From contig WHVY01000001.1 of NCBI GenBank assembly GCA_022266195.1, positions 5,580,001 to 5,644,000 of the forward strand: a DNA stretch of 64,000 nt, written 5' to 3'. The position numbers were made by a program, and so were the translations under genes. This DNA comes from Tetranychus cinnabarinus. Taxonomy: Eukaryota; Arthropoda; Arachnida; Trombidiformes; Tetranychidae. Each line of letters starts with the position of its first letter. Position 1 is the stretch's first letter. Shown here piece by piece: positions 11,601 through 23,256 of the stretch. Below the pieces are notes generated by a model. That model worked only from the letters and a program-made list of their open reading frames with translations, had not been told where the DNA came from and did not search any database.

Positions 11601-13123
11601 AAGCTGAAAAGGAAGCACTTTCGAGGAGAATCAGTGAATTGGAAACCCAAGTTGCTCAGTCAGAATCACAGATCGCTCAAAATAAAAAGCGATTAGAAGA
11701 AGCAGAAAAATTAGCCAGAAGTGCCAGTAACCAAGCAAAAACCTTCAAAACCGAAAATGATAATCTTTCCAAAACTATTCAAGATCTCAGAGAGAAAAAC
11801 GACCAATTAGAACAAAATTTAAAAAAGAATAATTTGAGATTCAAGAATCTTACTTCAGGAACTGCTATTAAATTGAATAGACAGTTGAAAGCAGGTGAAG
11901 AGATTGCATCTTCGGTTCATCAAGGGCAACAAGGGCTTAATTCCCAGTTGTCATCGACTTATCAACAAAGTACCTCAGTTGTTCCTTCAAGCGTTGGAAC
12001 TTCATCTTATGTGCCAACTCCTTCATCATCATCATCGTCCTCAACATCATCAAGTTCTGCAGCTCTTATCAGACATCCCGTTTTACCTCAAAAACAAGAG
12101 CCTCCAACTCCTAAATCTACACCAAGAGCAAGCATTAGGCCACTGCCAGTTTCCAGGTTGCCTACCATTTCTAGATCGACTTCATCAACGACTGGTCCTG
12201 TAGCAGTTGTTGCTGTTCAACCTAACACCGAGGATTCCGCTCAACTTGTACCACAAGCTACAGTTGCTCCAACAGTAGTCGCTCCAACAGCAGCTGCATC
12301 ATCTACCGAACCAATCATGTCTTCATCAACATCAACTACATTGTCATCAACCACTTTGTCTTCAGCTAACTCTTCAACAATGCCTTCTGGTAACCATCCA
12401 ATCACCTCTAGTGAAGCAACACCACAAACCCGTCCTACAGAAGTTACTCCATCAACAAGAGACAATCAAAGCTCAGAACTCAGAATAACTTCTAGCAATG
12501 CTAATCAAGAACCATCAGTGACGACCAGTGATGAATCGGGTGAAACTTCACGTCAAGGTTTAAAAAGGCAACGAGAATCACCATCAACATCAAGACCGCA
12601 ATTGCAAGAAGATGATAATCCTAAAAAAGTGCGATTAGATGAAGCTCCTGATCAAGCTCCTGATCAAGAAATCATGTTTGATACTGAACAAGACGTTTCA
12701 ACTCACGAACATGACGATGAATCAAAGGAAAGTGAAGTAAATGAATCAAGTCCAGATCAACAACCTGCTTCAGGTTCACAAGAGATCCAGAATCACGAAC
12801 ATGATCAGAATCCGATTTCTGGTGATTCCTGTGAAAGCGAAGAAGAAAACGAAGAAGAAGAAGATGATGAGGAAGAATATGGAAAAGAAAACGAGGAAGA
12901 AGAAAACGAAGAAGAAGTCGAAGAAGAGACCGAAGAAGTAGCCGAGGAGGAAGAAGCTGAGGAAGAAGCCGAAGAAGAATTGGCTGAAGAAGAAGAGGAA
13001 GAAGAAGAAGAAGAGGAGGAAGAAGAAGAGGAAGAAGAGGAGGAAGAAGAAGAAGAAGAGCAAGAGGATGAAGATGTTGAAGAAGATGGCGATGAAGACG
13101 ATGTTACCATTATTCAACCATAA
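8634..13123 (+). CDS. TPR: Nuclear basket nucleoporin TPR (Megator)
   Basis: TPR forms long coiled-coil filaments of the nuclear basket of the nuclear pore. It acts in mRNA export, heterochromatin exclusion and the spindle checkpoint. The model is join(8634..8931,8997..13123), 1474 aa, one 65-bp intron, phase 1 (G|AG). Residues 1 to about 1060 are almost continuous heptad coiled coil. The TPR signature in the middle is recognisable: MSLSQIYNEYIVLQDKFEEQ, RLVEEAEQKTPFIHQKVQE, the ALQVRSLIKSVHEA region and ITKYLITFEDIESLQVNNQR. From about 1070 the protein is Ser/Thr/Pro-rich and low complexity. A bipartite basic cluster, KRQRESPST followed by PKKVRLDE (about 1289-1310), looks like a nuclear localisation signal. 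The last ~95 residues are almost pure Glu/Asp. Human and fly proteins are about 2350 aa, so roughly a third of the coiled coil is missing. No internal frameshift is visible. Confidence 0.92.
12838..13090 (+). repeat. (GAA/GAG)n tract encoding the acidic TPR tail
   Basis: A near-uninterrupted purine tract of GAA, GAG, GAT and GAC codons encodes about 80 Glu/Asp residues. It sits inside the TPR reading frame. The tract produces long spurious open frames on the opposite strand, rich in Phe/Leu or Ser, which are not genes. Confidence 0.9.
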
Positions 13124-13200
13124 TTAAAGATAACCATAGGAATGTAAATGTTATATCCAAATCACTTGGCTGGAATCAAATTTTGAAGTTACTTGATTGA

Positions 13201-13206
13201 AATAAA
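13201..13206 (+). terminator. Poly(A) signal of TPR
   Basis: AATAAA lies 78 bases past the TPR stop codon, followed by T-rich sequence (TGTTTGTTC) typical of a downstream element. Confidence 0.6.
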
Positions 13207-16200
13207 GTTGCTTCATTTTCCATTTCATTGATTGTTTGTTCAAATAATCAATCTATTTTTGTAACCAGTGATCATATTTTTGATCCACTCATAATCGTAA
13301 CCTTGTCGGTCAGTTTGTTATTATTTATGTGATGTTGATTGATGTTAATCAAGTTTAATTGTTTGAACGGTATCAATGTCTCAAGGACAAAACCATATGA
13401 TAACAGTATATTTTGCTATTATCAAGGATATAATTACAAAGGTAGTTACACTCAGTGTAATTTGTACAAGCTTAACAAATTTTGGTTACACATAATTACA
13501 AGAAAGGTTATCAATTCATCCTTTGAGTTCACTCTTGGCCCACATAAATGCCTAAAACCATTTAAAGTGAAATAAATTCAAATTACTCTCATTTTTCATT
13601 GTCAGATTCAAATTTTCAATTTCCAGTACTCAATGAAACTTATCCTTTTATAAACAATTAAGCTGTTAAACGACATCAATCATCAAACAACAATCATATT
13701 TACAAAATTAACTGCTTAACTGTAACTGTCTATTTCGCCTTTTAATTGTCAATTTTTCCCTTCTACTTCCCAAATAGTTGATTTTTCAAATTGTGTCACT
13801 CAATAGTTTGCGACATTGATTCCTTACCACCAATGTTTACCTTGGTCATTTGATAGTCAGTTTTAGACCCAAAAACAAAATTATAGTATTCAGTTACAAT
13901 TCAAACTATTGGGATAGAATCAAATTAGTTCAATGTTTTAGATCTCACCTGAATCCAAACAAAAAATTGAGGGTCAATCAATTGTATTAATTGATATTTA
14001 GTTTCCACAATTTTTTTGCTCTTTTTGTTACATGTTAACCAAATTAAGGTTAAACCATTTTTAAATCTTAATTGTGATGAAAAGTAATGTTGAAACAATC
14101 AAGTGATATAAAAATAGTACAATAAAGATGTAAAAAGCATCTTAATCTGTAAATTGGTCAAGGATAAATTGATGTAAAATATTGAAATAGGATAAGGTTG
14201 AAAAATTGTCTTTTGATTGTTTCTATTTTGTTAGCCATTATATTTACAAAGATGGTGATAATTAATATTCAATCATAAAACAATTGCTATTGCTAATTAA
14301 GCCTTACAAGTGTTTCTCAATAATTGTTATTGTAACCATTGAAGATGTTGATGAAGCGCGCAATTAACAAGCTTGTTCTCAGCCAATGTGATTAATAATT
14401 AGTCCAAGGATGATCATTGTTGATATCAATGGTAATACAACAAGCACAAAAACAGGGTTAAAACAATACAAGCAATCAAATGTCACTATCAAAGAAATAG
14501 ATTAGTTTAACTAAATAAATTAGTTGATGATTTGTTAACTTGTCAAGATGAGAATCATGAAAAACTTAAATTGTACTCAAAATTGGATTACCAGATGAAC
14601 AATTTAATGAACAAAAAGACCACCAAAATCAGTGAAATTGAAATTGAACGTGAAAACAAAAGACAAAGGTAAAGTTAATCAAATAAAATTACCTTTTCTT
14701 TAAACCATTTTATATATAAATATATATTTTCCCCTCTTTTTGTTTCTTGGCGTAAATGTTTCAATTCAAGGTTTAGCTATTAACAGTTAACAATTGATGG
14801 TTAATTATCAATTAATTGCTAGCTCAAGCGAAATATACATAAAACTAAAAACATGTAAAAAACATATGAAAACATACATTAGCTGTGAAGGTAATCAAGA
14901 TGATGATTAATCTGCCGCTTATTGCCTTCTCATTCTGGTATTGGGTTGATGGGAAGAATCATAATTTAACTGGTTAAATCTAATAGCTATTGGTGGGTAA
15001 TCAAGTTAACCATGATTAAGCTCAGTAACAGGGAAAGGAAAGGTTAAGATAAAAAAAAGCTAAAATTGTAAAGACAATGTTAACCTTTTGAAATAGCAAC
15101 ATTATTAAACAATTACCTTCATAGTTTTGTTTAAATTAACAGTAAATTAGGTCATTCGCACTCAACTGATCAATGAACAAATTTAATGAACAACAATAAA
15201 TGCTGAAGATAATCAAATAAAGTGAAAAACCGGAAGATAATTCAAATCACAAGGCAATACATAAACCAATGGTAAAACAAATGTCTTAACCATGTCTTGA
15301 TCCGACAACCTGTTTAAGGCAAAATACATATTAAAACAATTCAATAATGGATCGGCAAGGAATACAACAATTAGAATTGACATTTGCTTCATTACAATTT
15401 GAAGGATAAATGACAATAATTTCTGGTCAAATTGAACAATCTAATGGTTTAACCATGTTTAAATGTTAAATACTGATCTTCAGGTTTGTATGGACTTGAA
15501 ACAATAAAAAGCCCAATGACTATTTTAGTGATATTTGAATGTATTAATGTAATACAATAATGTTTATTAACCTTGATCTTTAAACTATCCAATTAAATAT
15601 CAATCAATTGGTAAATATCAAATAAGATTATTGATTTGGCCCAGCAAAGTGTCAACCTTGAGATTGAATTTGAAGAGGTTAATTATGATCGAAATGATTA
15701 TAATGAAATCAACTTGAAAAGCGGCTGGAAAAAGCCCAGTAAATTGTGATTTTTGGTAGATTAAATTGTCTACAATCTAAAGGGCAATTATGAATATATT
15801 TGGTTTTACAGCAAAAAAAAAGTAAGGAAACTTTTGCATATAAAATAAAAGGTAAACCTTGAATTGATAATTGAATTAAGTAAAGCCAAACTAAAGTAAA
15901 GCTTGCATTTGATTGCTATTTAACTTGTTCATCATTATTTGATTGTGAATGTTTTGTTTGATTCATTGAAAAGTGTCAAGATCATTTGATTATCATTTTA
16001 ATACAAGGTTTTAATGGATTTAATGATTTCCGGATTGCTTTTACCTTGATTTTCAAGTGAAACAAACTGAACACAAAAAAAAACGGATAAAATCTATTAA
16101 ATGTACAATAAAAGTAGTGAAATGAGTTGAACGAGAAGTAGCCTTTTCTTACCCATTTAATATCATTTTATTTGCCATTTTTTTGTTGTTTTTTATTGAT

Positions 16201-18497
16201 TTCAATTAAAGATGAAGATTATGAGATGATGGAAATTGAAAAGTTGAAATAAAAATCTGAAAGATTAATCTAAATGATGGTAGAATGACCAATTTGCTCG
16301 TTGATTGAGTCGTTAATGTTTTCACTTTCAATTGATTTGTATGGCGTTAATGTTTCATGTTTGATTAACTGTTTAAAGTTGGAACAATTTGTAAATTAAA
16401 TTCAAATGTGTTCTTGATCTAGATGGATCAACCTTTCTTAGTTATCCACTTTTTTTGTATCCATCCATCCATGTATCCATTTTATGAACACCATTTACAT
16501 TATTGAGATTGTAATTATCATCATTGACCTAAAAATTTATTTAGATAAAAAAAGTAAAAGAAAAGGCAAACTGTTGTGTGTTTAGTCCTTTGTAAGTTGA
16601 TGATGGTGATGATGATTAGATTGGCAATGATTTGTCCTCCATGGGCTCGGGTTGATTAAACCTTGTTAATGTGTTTCAGTGTACAATTTGCTTCTTTGGT
16701 TAGTCTCATTCAATAGCATTCAAAAAAGAGTTTAGAAAAGAACCAAATTTTAAGTTCAATTGGCGTTGAAAGGGAATTGGAAATTAGTCTCAACAGGATT
16801 GAACTTAAAGGCAGATATTTGAATAGATACCAGGAGACAACCCAAATTTGAAATTCAATTGCAACCAGAAAGTGAAGAGACAATATCAGTGGCTTTTTAT
16901 TGGGAAATAAAGAGTAATCTAAATGGCGAAACTGAGACTTGTTTCTCTCTTCTGGTTTCAACATATTACTGGTTGTTTCAGATGTTTATCATGGTAAATC
17001 ACGTGATATTATCTGAGACATGATTTAGTTGTTAATTATGTTCAAGTAAAAACAAGAAACTGGCAATGAACTGTAATCTTGGTTGGAAGAAAGTTCATTG
17101 ACTTGAATCCCTTTCTAATTTAGATGTTTCTCTTGCTTTCATTTCTCATCACATCTAAACACAATTATAACCAATTGGAAGAGGATTGTAAAAGTAAAAT
17201 TGGAACATTGATTGTCCTAGATCAACAGATTGTACCATTAAAATTTAAGCCAGCAATAGGAAGACAGACAGACAGAGAGAGAAAGAGATGGCGAGAGATA
17301 GAGCAAGATACTCTGACAAATGTTCATCTTGATGATGAGAAGCATTTTTGTTTACATTGAATGACAATAATCAGGTAAGATATCATTTTGTTTTTTGTAT
17401 CAAATTTGTTGAAGGCAAAAAACGAGGATTTACATGACCTCAAATGAATTTCAGCTTCCGCATTTAATTTGTAAGAGGAGAGAAAGATGAAGTTGATTCA
17501 CATTAAATGAGATTTAGGACGAGTGAGAGTGATGATGATGATGAAGGAGGGACTGATGATCATGTATTTACATGTGATTTTGTTTCCTAGATTTCCAATT
17601 TAATTAGACCAAGGAATGAAAGTTCAATTCTCAATCAGCTCAATCATTTGTTTCCTTGATTCTCTACTTTTTATGTTTTTCTCTCTCATTAAGAGCACTT
17701 TTCATAATCATCATTACAAATGATCAACAATCAACACCAACAATTATTAACATGTTTTCAGTTCATCATCAACAACAACACCAGAAACATCAAGATTATC
17801 ATCATTGAATAGATTAATCATTGAGAGTGAAATTGTGTTACAGGGTCAGTGAATAAAAAAAAGTTAAGGTAAAATAAGTGTCAATCTTAATCCTTCAACA
17901 GTTGTGGTGTTATCCTGATTACAGCTGTGAGCTTTTGTCCACAATCAATCAACATTTCACCTTTTCTTACCTTTTTTATGTTCTTCTCCTTTAACAATTG
18001 TAATTGGTAACACGTTTAGTAAATACTGGGATAATTAGATTAATTTAGGGCAACAATTAACAGAGTTTAATTTTGGTTTTCTAGTTTCTATTGCTTTTTT
18101 TCTGGTTGGGTTTAACTGATATCTCTCTGGTTTGCAAATTCAGGCTCAACAGACATAATAAGAGTCATTAAAAGTTTAATTATTAATAGTTTGCCTGATT
18201 ATGTGTGTTGGTTAATTATTGGTATATTGCTGTTGTTTGTGTTTATTTTTACTCAACGCAATTGGATTCATTGACCCACAATCTGGTACCAAAATGATTG
18301 ATAATTAACGCTGATAAACGCAAGATGATACTTTGTTTACATTTGGATTATTTTCAATTATGGGAATGGCACCATTCAAGATTTGCTTCCATGTGTGTCT
18401 GTAATCATTATTTATTTACAGCAAATTGATTGTTGACAATCTTTAAATCAACAGCAATTTAAAGAGTGAGAGGGAATAAACAAAATTACGAGCTCAA
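13207..18497. other. Gene-free AT-rich spacer between TPR and the E75 duplicate
   Basis: About 5.3 kb of AT-rich DNA without an open frame that resembles a protein. Short simple repeats occur (ATG/GAT runs near 16,600 and 17,530; a GACAGACAGAGAGAGAAAGAG run near 17,265), as do many copies of AACCTTGA/TCAAGGTT. No tRNA-, snRNA- or transposon-like structure was recognised. Confidence 0.6.
15144..15154 (+). promoter_or_regulatory. RORE-type nuclear receptor monomer site
   Basis: AAATTAGGTCA matches the WAWNTRGGTCA consensus bound by NR1D (Rev-erb/E75) and NR1F (ROR/HR3) receptors as monomers. It lies about 3.8 kb beyond the 3' end of the DBD-less E75 copy. A single 11-bp match can occur by chance in AT-rich DNA. 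Confidence 0.25.
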
Positions 18498-20580
18498 TTT
18501 CACGAGGAAATAAATATTATTACCGCAAAAAAAATTGGTTCAACATATACACAGAGTTATTTAACAAAAAGAAAAACTTTCAGAGGTAGAATATGAGATA
18601 GATATGGAGAAAGATGATGTTGGCAAGGTGAAAGGTTATGGGATAAGAGTAAAGATCTTTACAACAAATTAATTTGTTTTGATTTCAATTTGATTGATTA
18701 AAGATCTTTTACAAGTTTATTTTTTTTCTTTCTTTTTGTGGTGGTTCCAGGGTTTTAATTTGTGTATGTGTGTGTGTGCATGATGAGTGAGCATAGTGTG
18801 TTGATTTGTGATCATTTTTTCAGTAAATATCTTTGTATCATGACAATAATGATGATGATGATGAACACGATGATAAGAAATGTTGACAATTTCTTCTCTC
18901 AATCAGCCATCCATTCAAATCATGATATTGACCATTTTTACATTTGTATTAATTACAAATAAAGAAGATCCCGTTTACGACTTAAATCCAATGGAGGTGG
19001 CATCGATGTGAAATTATTATGGGGTGGCGATGAAGAGGATGATGATGATGACGATGACAGAGATGAAGACAACGACGATGTTGATGAGCTTAAATTGTGA
19101 TGTCTACCGTGTTGTTGTAAATAATGATGACTTAAATCACCAACATATCGAGGTGCTTGCTCCAAGACTTTAACCAATGTTGAATGTGTTGATGCCAATG
19201 AATCGCAATTACTTGTTGGTGAAGTAAGACAAGATGAAGAAGCTGACGATAAAGATGATGATGTTGATGTCGGTGATACTAGACTATTACATAAACTATT
19301 ACTAGAACTATTAACATTACCATTATTATTATTGTTATTATTGTTAATATTATTACTATTTAAAGGTGATGGAGCAAGGGAATTAATACAGATTGATGTA
19401 CTGCTTGAAGGTGGTTCACAATCTCGAGATGCTTTTGTCGCTCTAAACTTTTTATGGTGTCGATATGCTTCGTCCATAAGCATATTTGTATTAATTAATG
19501 GTGGAGCCTGCAATGCACGTTTTAACATTGGCATATCATCAATTGATTCTTGTTTTTCTGAAACAGACTCAGAATCTGATACAATATCTTTAACCTTGTC
19601 ATCGCAAGCAGATCGGGGACTAGAACAGACGGATGTCGTTGGTGTACTTCCATTACATTGTTCTTTACCACTTTCAATACCAGAATCAGTTGGTGAATCA
19701 ACTCGACGAATCTTTGAATATAATTCATTATTATTATTGTTGTTATTTCCATTATTACCATTTGAATAATCCTTTGATTTTGAAATAAAATAATTATCCT
19801 GCAAATGGTAATTTTGGTGCGAATGATGAGAATCATCATAACGATTATGTGGATATTCGTGATTTTTATTGTTAGTGTTATTGTTTCGAGATGTTGAACT
19901 GTTCGTGGTTTGAAGTAATCTTTGACTTAGAATGAAATTATTTTGATGATGATGGTGATAATCAGTATTTAACTTATTTAATCCATTGGCACTTGATACT
20001 GATCTGGTATTTATCAAATTATCATTGGTAGATGAAACATTTTGAACTCCGTTGACTGATGATAAACTTTCTTCTTCAGTGTGCCTGAATGAACGAGCAT
20101 AAGGTGTATTATTCGATGATAGAGTTGAGGAAGAAAGCGAAGAGGAAATCGAAGATGGAGGTCCAGAAGAATCGTTATCATTAATTGTAAAGTTCTGCCA
20201 TTTAACTGGACAAACTGATGGATATGAACATGAAATGTTTATCATGTTACCTTCAGGTGAATTACTATTCCTATCGGAACATATTGAGCTGCTATTAGAG
20301 TTGCCATTCAATGGAGATCCAACAATAGATGATGCGGTTGATGATGGAGTCGATGAGTTACCATTAGCACAGCTTTGTCCATTTTTAGGACCCATTTTAA
20401 AGGCTAACAATTTCTCTGAATGAAGAGTGTTGAGAGTTCGCAAGTCAGAAATTTTGCTAATAAGAAAGTTAAATAATCCTGGGTTATTGGAATGATTTGA
20501 AGCAACGAGTTTATCCAAAAGTTTCACCAAGTTACTATTAATCCTGCTTATCAGGTCAATGTTCAGAAGACCAGGTCGAT
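18498..20580 (-). repeat. Duplicated E75 3' block (downstream copy)
   Basis: This block, the last coding exon plus 3' UTR and flank, is homologous to 32409-34517 in the same orientation. Identity is about 99% by eye from the stop codon to about 19770. Beyond that it falls to about 90% and then lower, and homology stops at the splice acceptor. The left boundary is near a shared TTTCAC(G/A)AGGAAATAAATA sequence. The other homologous pieces are the LBD exon (21865-22267 against 34647-35049) and the hinge exon. Confidence 0.9.
18716..18721 (-). terminator. Poly(A) signal of the DBD-less E75 copy
   Basis: AATAAA on the minus strand, about 230 bases past the stop codon. The same sequence is conserved at the matching place of the other copy (32639-32644). 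Confidence 0.5.
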
Positions 20581-23256
20581 CTGTTTTGAGAAATGAAAAT
20601 GATGAAGATGAATTAATTTAAATTGTACTTGGTTATTTGTAGTTGAGATGAATACAAAGTTGAAAAAAAGCGAAAGTAACTTTATACAAGAAAAAAAATC
20701 ACAAGAGATCAAAATGAATGGATTTGTTGTTAGTTAAGGTTGGTAAATGAATTGTAAATGATTGTAAGCATTTAAATTTAAGATGGCAAACTGTAGAGGA
20801 GATGATGATTGTGATGATGATGATGATGTTCAAAGAAAATTGGGAAAGAAGAGAAAAGGAGAGAGAAATGAAAATGTTTAAAGATTGTTTAACTAACAAC
20901 AATTAAACGAGATGATTGTGCTCTCTCCCGAACGAACATGAATGTAAAGGAAGCAGAATGAGGTGAGGGAGAAAGGGAGTGGGAAGAAGGAAGATAGAAT
21001 GGAGAGAAAGAGAAAAGGAGAGAGAAGAAGAAAAAGTAAGTGAGAGTGAGCATCGAAGAGCATATGGAAAGTATCCAAGGTAATAGAGTGAGGTTGAGGG
21101 AGTGAAAGAGAGAGAGGAAGAGAGGATGAAGGAGAAGTAGAAACTCGAGGTTACTTGAAAGAGGGAGATGAAAGAGACGGAGAAAGAAAGAAAGGGCAAG
21201 AGAAAGGAAGGAAGGAAAAGAAAGAAGGCCATGGCAATAGGAGAAAGTAAATGAAGATAATTATGAGAGTTATGGACATTGATGATGATGAGAAGACTAT
21301 TGAACAAGGCTTTATAATCATCATCATCATCATCTTCTTCAATCTTTCTTTATCTTTCACTTTTGCCTCGTAAGTTTTCCTCTGTTTCAATCAAACTTGG
21401 CCAACATTCAAATCATGTTAACAATTATCAACATTTGATTAACAATTTAGCTATAATAATAAAATTCAATTGTAATATTTAACCAATAAATGGATATTAA
21501 ATGGTGTTGTTATCAACAATCAAGGTTGCATAAATTTTAGCTTTCTTGTCTTAGGTCTTGAGTTGGATACTCAAATGAAACGGAAAGGGAAATGAAACAA
21601 ATCAAGTGAGTTCAAGGTTTGTTTACTGTCTAAAGGACGGCTAATCGAGAAGCAAGACTAAGGTTAATAATTGAACAGTTTCCCTTAATCGAAATCAATA
21701 AGAGATGAAATGGTTAACAAAACTTGAGTGTCGACACTTGGGATTCGAAAACAGATTCTTCAATACATTATTCAGATTTCCATTGATTCAGTGATATGTT
21801 TGGATAGACTAATTGAAACCATCGGATAAAACAGGATTTAAAGCAGATGTTGATAGTTCCTTACCTGGCGAGATAATAACAAGCGCACAGAAAAGACCAA
21901 TTTCATGATCAGTTAAATTGAGAGCATTGAACACCTCAGCAAAACCAAACATTGAATCTAATAAGAAACGAGCGCTTGATTGTGAATGAAGTGACTCTCT
22001 TTTAAGGACCATTCCGTTAAGACAGATCATTGAGTTGCTTGTTTTGTCAAACATACAAGCCAAACGAACTAGTAGAACCTCAAAAACACCAGCTTTTAAT
22101 AGTGTTACTTGATCATCTTGTGATAAGAGCGCAAAACCGGGAATTCGTTTGGCAAATTCAACAACACCACGAATAGCGGGAGAAAAACGTTCGCTGAAAT
22201 TTTCCAAAATACCTTCACCAGGACCATTTTCAATACCGTTGGGTGGAAGAGGATTCAATGGGCAAGCCTAGGAGAGAAAAGAAAGTTTCTAGTTAAATAT
22301 TGAACATTTACTTTTCTGAGGGTAATATTATTGCATAGAGATGCTGTTTCACTCATTACATCTGTAAAATGTTTACTTTCTACAGCCATGGCTGTTGCTT
22401 AAGCAAGAGAAAGAGGTCAAAACCTTGTCCTATTTTTTTGACCATGGTGAGGTTAAGAGCCTTGCAAGCCTTAAGACTGTTGCAAGGAAAGGAAGAGAAA
22501 AAAAACTTTCACATTCAACATTAACAAAAATGTTTGTTGGTTATTCTTCAAGTTTCTTACTACAAAGTGTACAAGTTTTAGCTAAAGTATAACAAAACAA
22601 ATCTCAAAATCTTGGACATTTTTTAGGCCAAAAGGGACAAAAAGAAAGTTTGGACTTCGCATTTCTTTAACTCTGATAAGAGGAAAGAAACAGGTCAGTT
22701 AAATGGGAAAAAAATTTCTTTTTCCTTTTCGAGGTCATTCTTTTCATATAACTTTCAAGTAAACCCGTGGCATTGGCATAAACACGCATAATGGCCATAA
22801 TAATAATGATGATGAAAGTAATAACACAAAGCAACTGAAAAAATTAGGCCACTAGACAGTGACAGAGACGATAACAAACGGCCAAGAAAAAAAAACGATT
22901 ATCATATTAGGAAATTGAGTCTCTATTTTGTACATTTTGCTCTCAGTTTTTTTTCCTTTCCTTGGCTTTTATATGATATAAAAAAGAGCACTTTAGATTT
23001 GGGAAAGTTGAGGTCAGTCAGAGTGAAACGCATATATACAATATTGGTCTGACCATTTGCTTACCATTAATGTTGAACATCGAGCGTAAATTGGATTAAG
23101 TCGAGCTTTCTCAATTAAAGGAGCAACTTTTTCCTTTGTATAATCACAGGTTTCCATATGAGCTTTGATTATGTTGAATAGAAAGTATTTCTCATCATCT
23201 AATTGTTCAATTAAGTGTCTGGTATCCGATGGATTGTGAATCGGAGGCTTCGGCAT
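18953..23256 (-). CDS. E75-like nuclear receptor duplicate without a visible DNA-binding domain
   Basis: The model is complement(join(18953..20580,21865..22267,23065..23256)), 740 aa, with good GT-AG sites and matching phases. It covers hinge, LBD and F domain of E75 (NR1D3). Copy-specific residues in the LBD exon are few (FAEVFN for FAEMLN, FALL for FAVL, EIG for EIA). The heme ligands known from E75/Rev-erb are kept: Cys66 in ACPLNP and His252 in TLHSEK. The F domain has SPTDSGIESG (about 492), DDMPMLKRALQAPPL, poly-Asn and poly-Ser runs and a terminal PLDLSRK CtBP-type motif (728-732). Similarity to the full copy extends upstream of the ATG for about 12 codons (VPKRDKAKPLT). It ends just before an in-frame TAA (23302-23304) and a possible acceptor AAG|CC at 23301. 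No zinc-finger exon is visible up to 32 kb. It may act as a DNA-binding-defective E75, provide alternative 3' exons to the upstream copy, or be decaying; intact frame and synonymous drift favour function. Confidence 0.8.
20581..21864 (-). other. Intron of the DBD-less E75 copy with a long polypyrimidine (sense) tract
   Basis: A 1284-bp intron replaces a 129-bp intron at the same site in the full copy, and no similarity between the two is visible. From about 20938 to 21230 the plus strand is nearly all purine (GAGAG, GGAAGG), so the sense strand is CT-rich. The minus-strand open frames here are low-complexity Ser/Leu/Phe and not genes. A second intron (22268-23064) has no counterpart in the full copy. 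Confidence 0.7.

Noticed and set aside
12776..13117. Phe/Leu-rich and Ser-rich open frames antisense to the TPR tail
   Set aside because: They are reverse-strand readings of the GAA/GAG tract in a well-supported TPR exon.
19332..19769. 145-codon open frame on the plus strand, nearly identical to one at 33284-33724
   Set aside because: Both lie antisense to the conserved E75 F-domain exon. Their similarity follows from the duplicated exon, and the codon differences are silent on the minus strand, not in this frame's favour.
20699..21390. Several minus-strand open frames rich in Ser, Leu and Phe
   Set aside because: They sit in an E75-copy intron made of CT-rich low-complexity DNA and show no domain.
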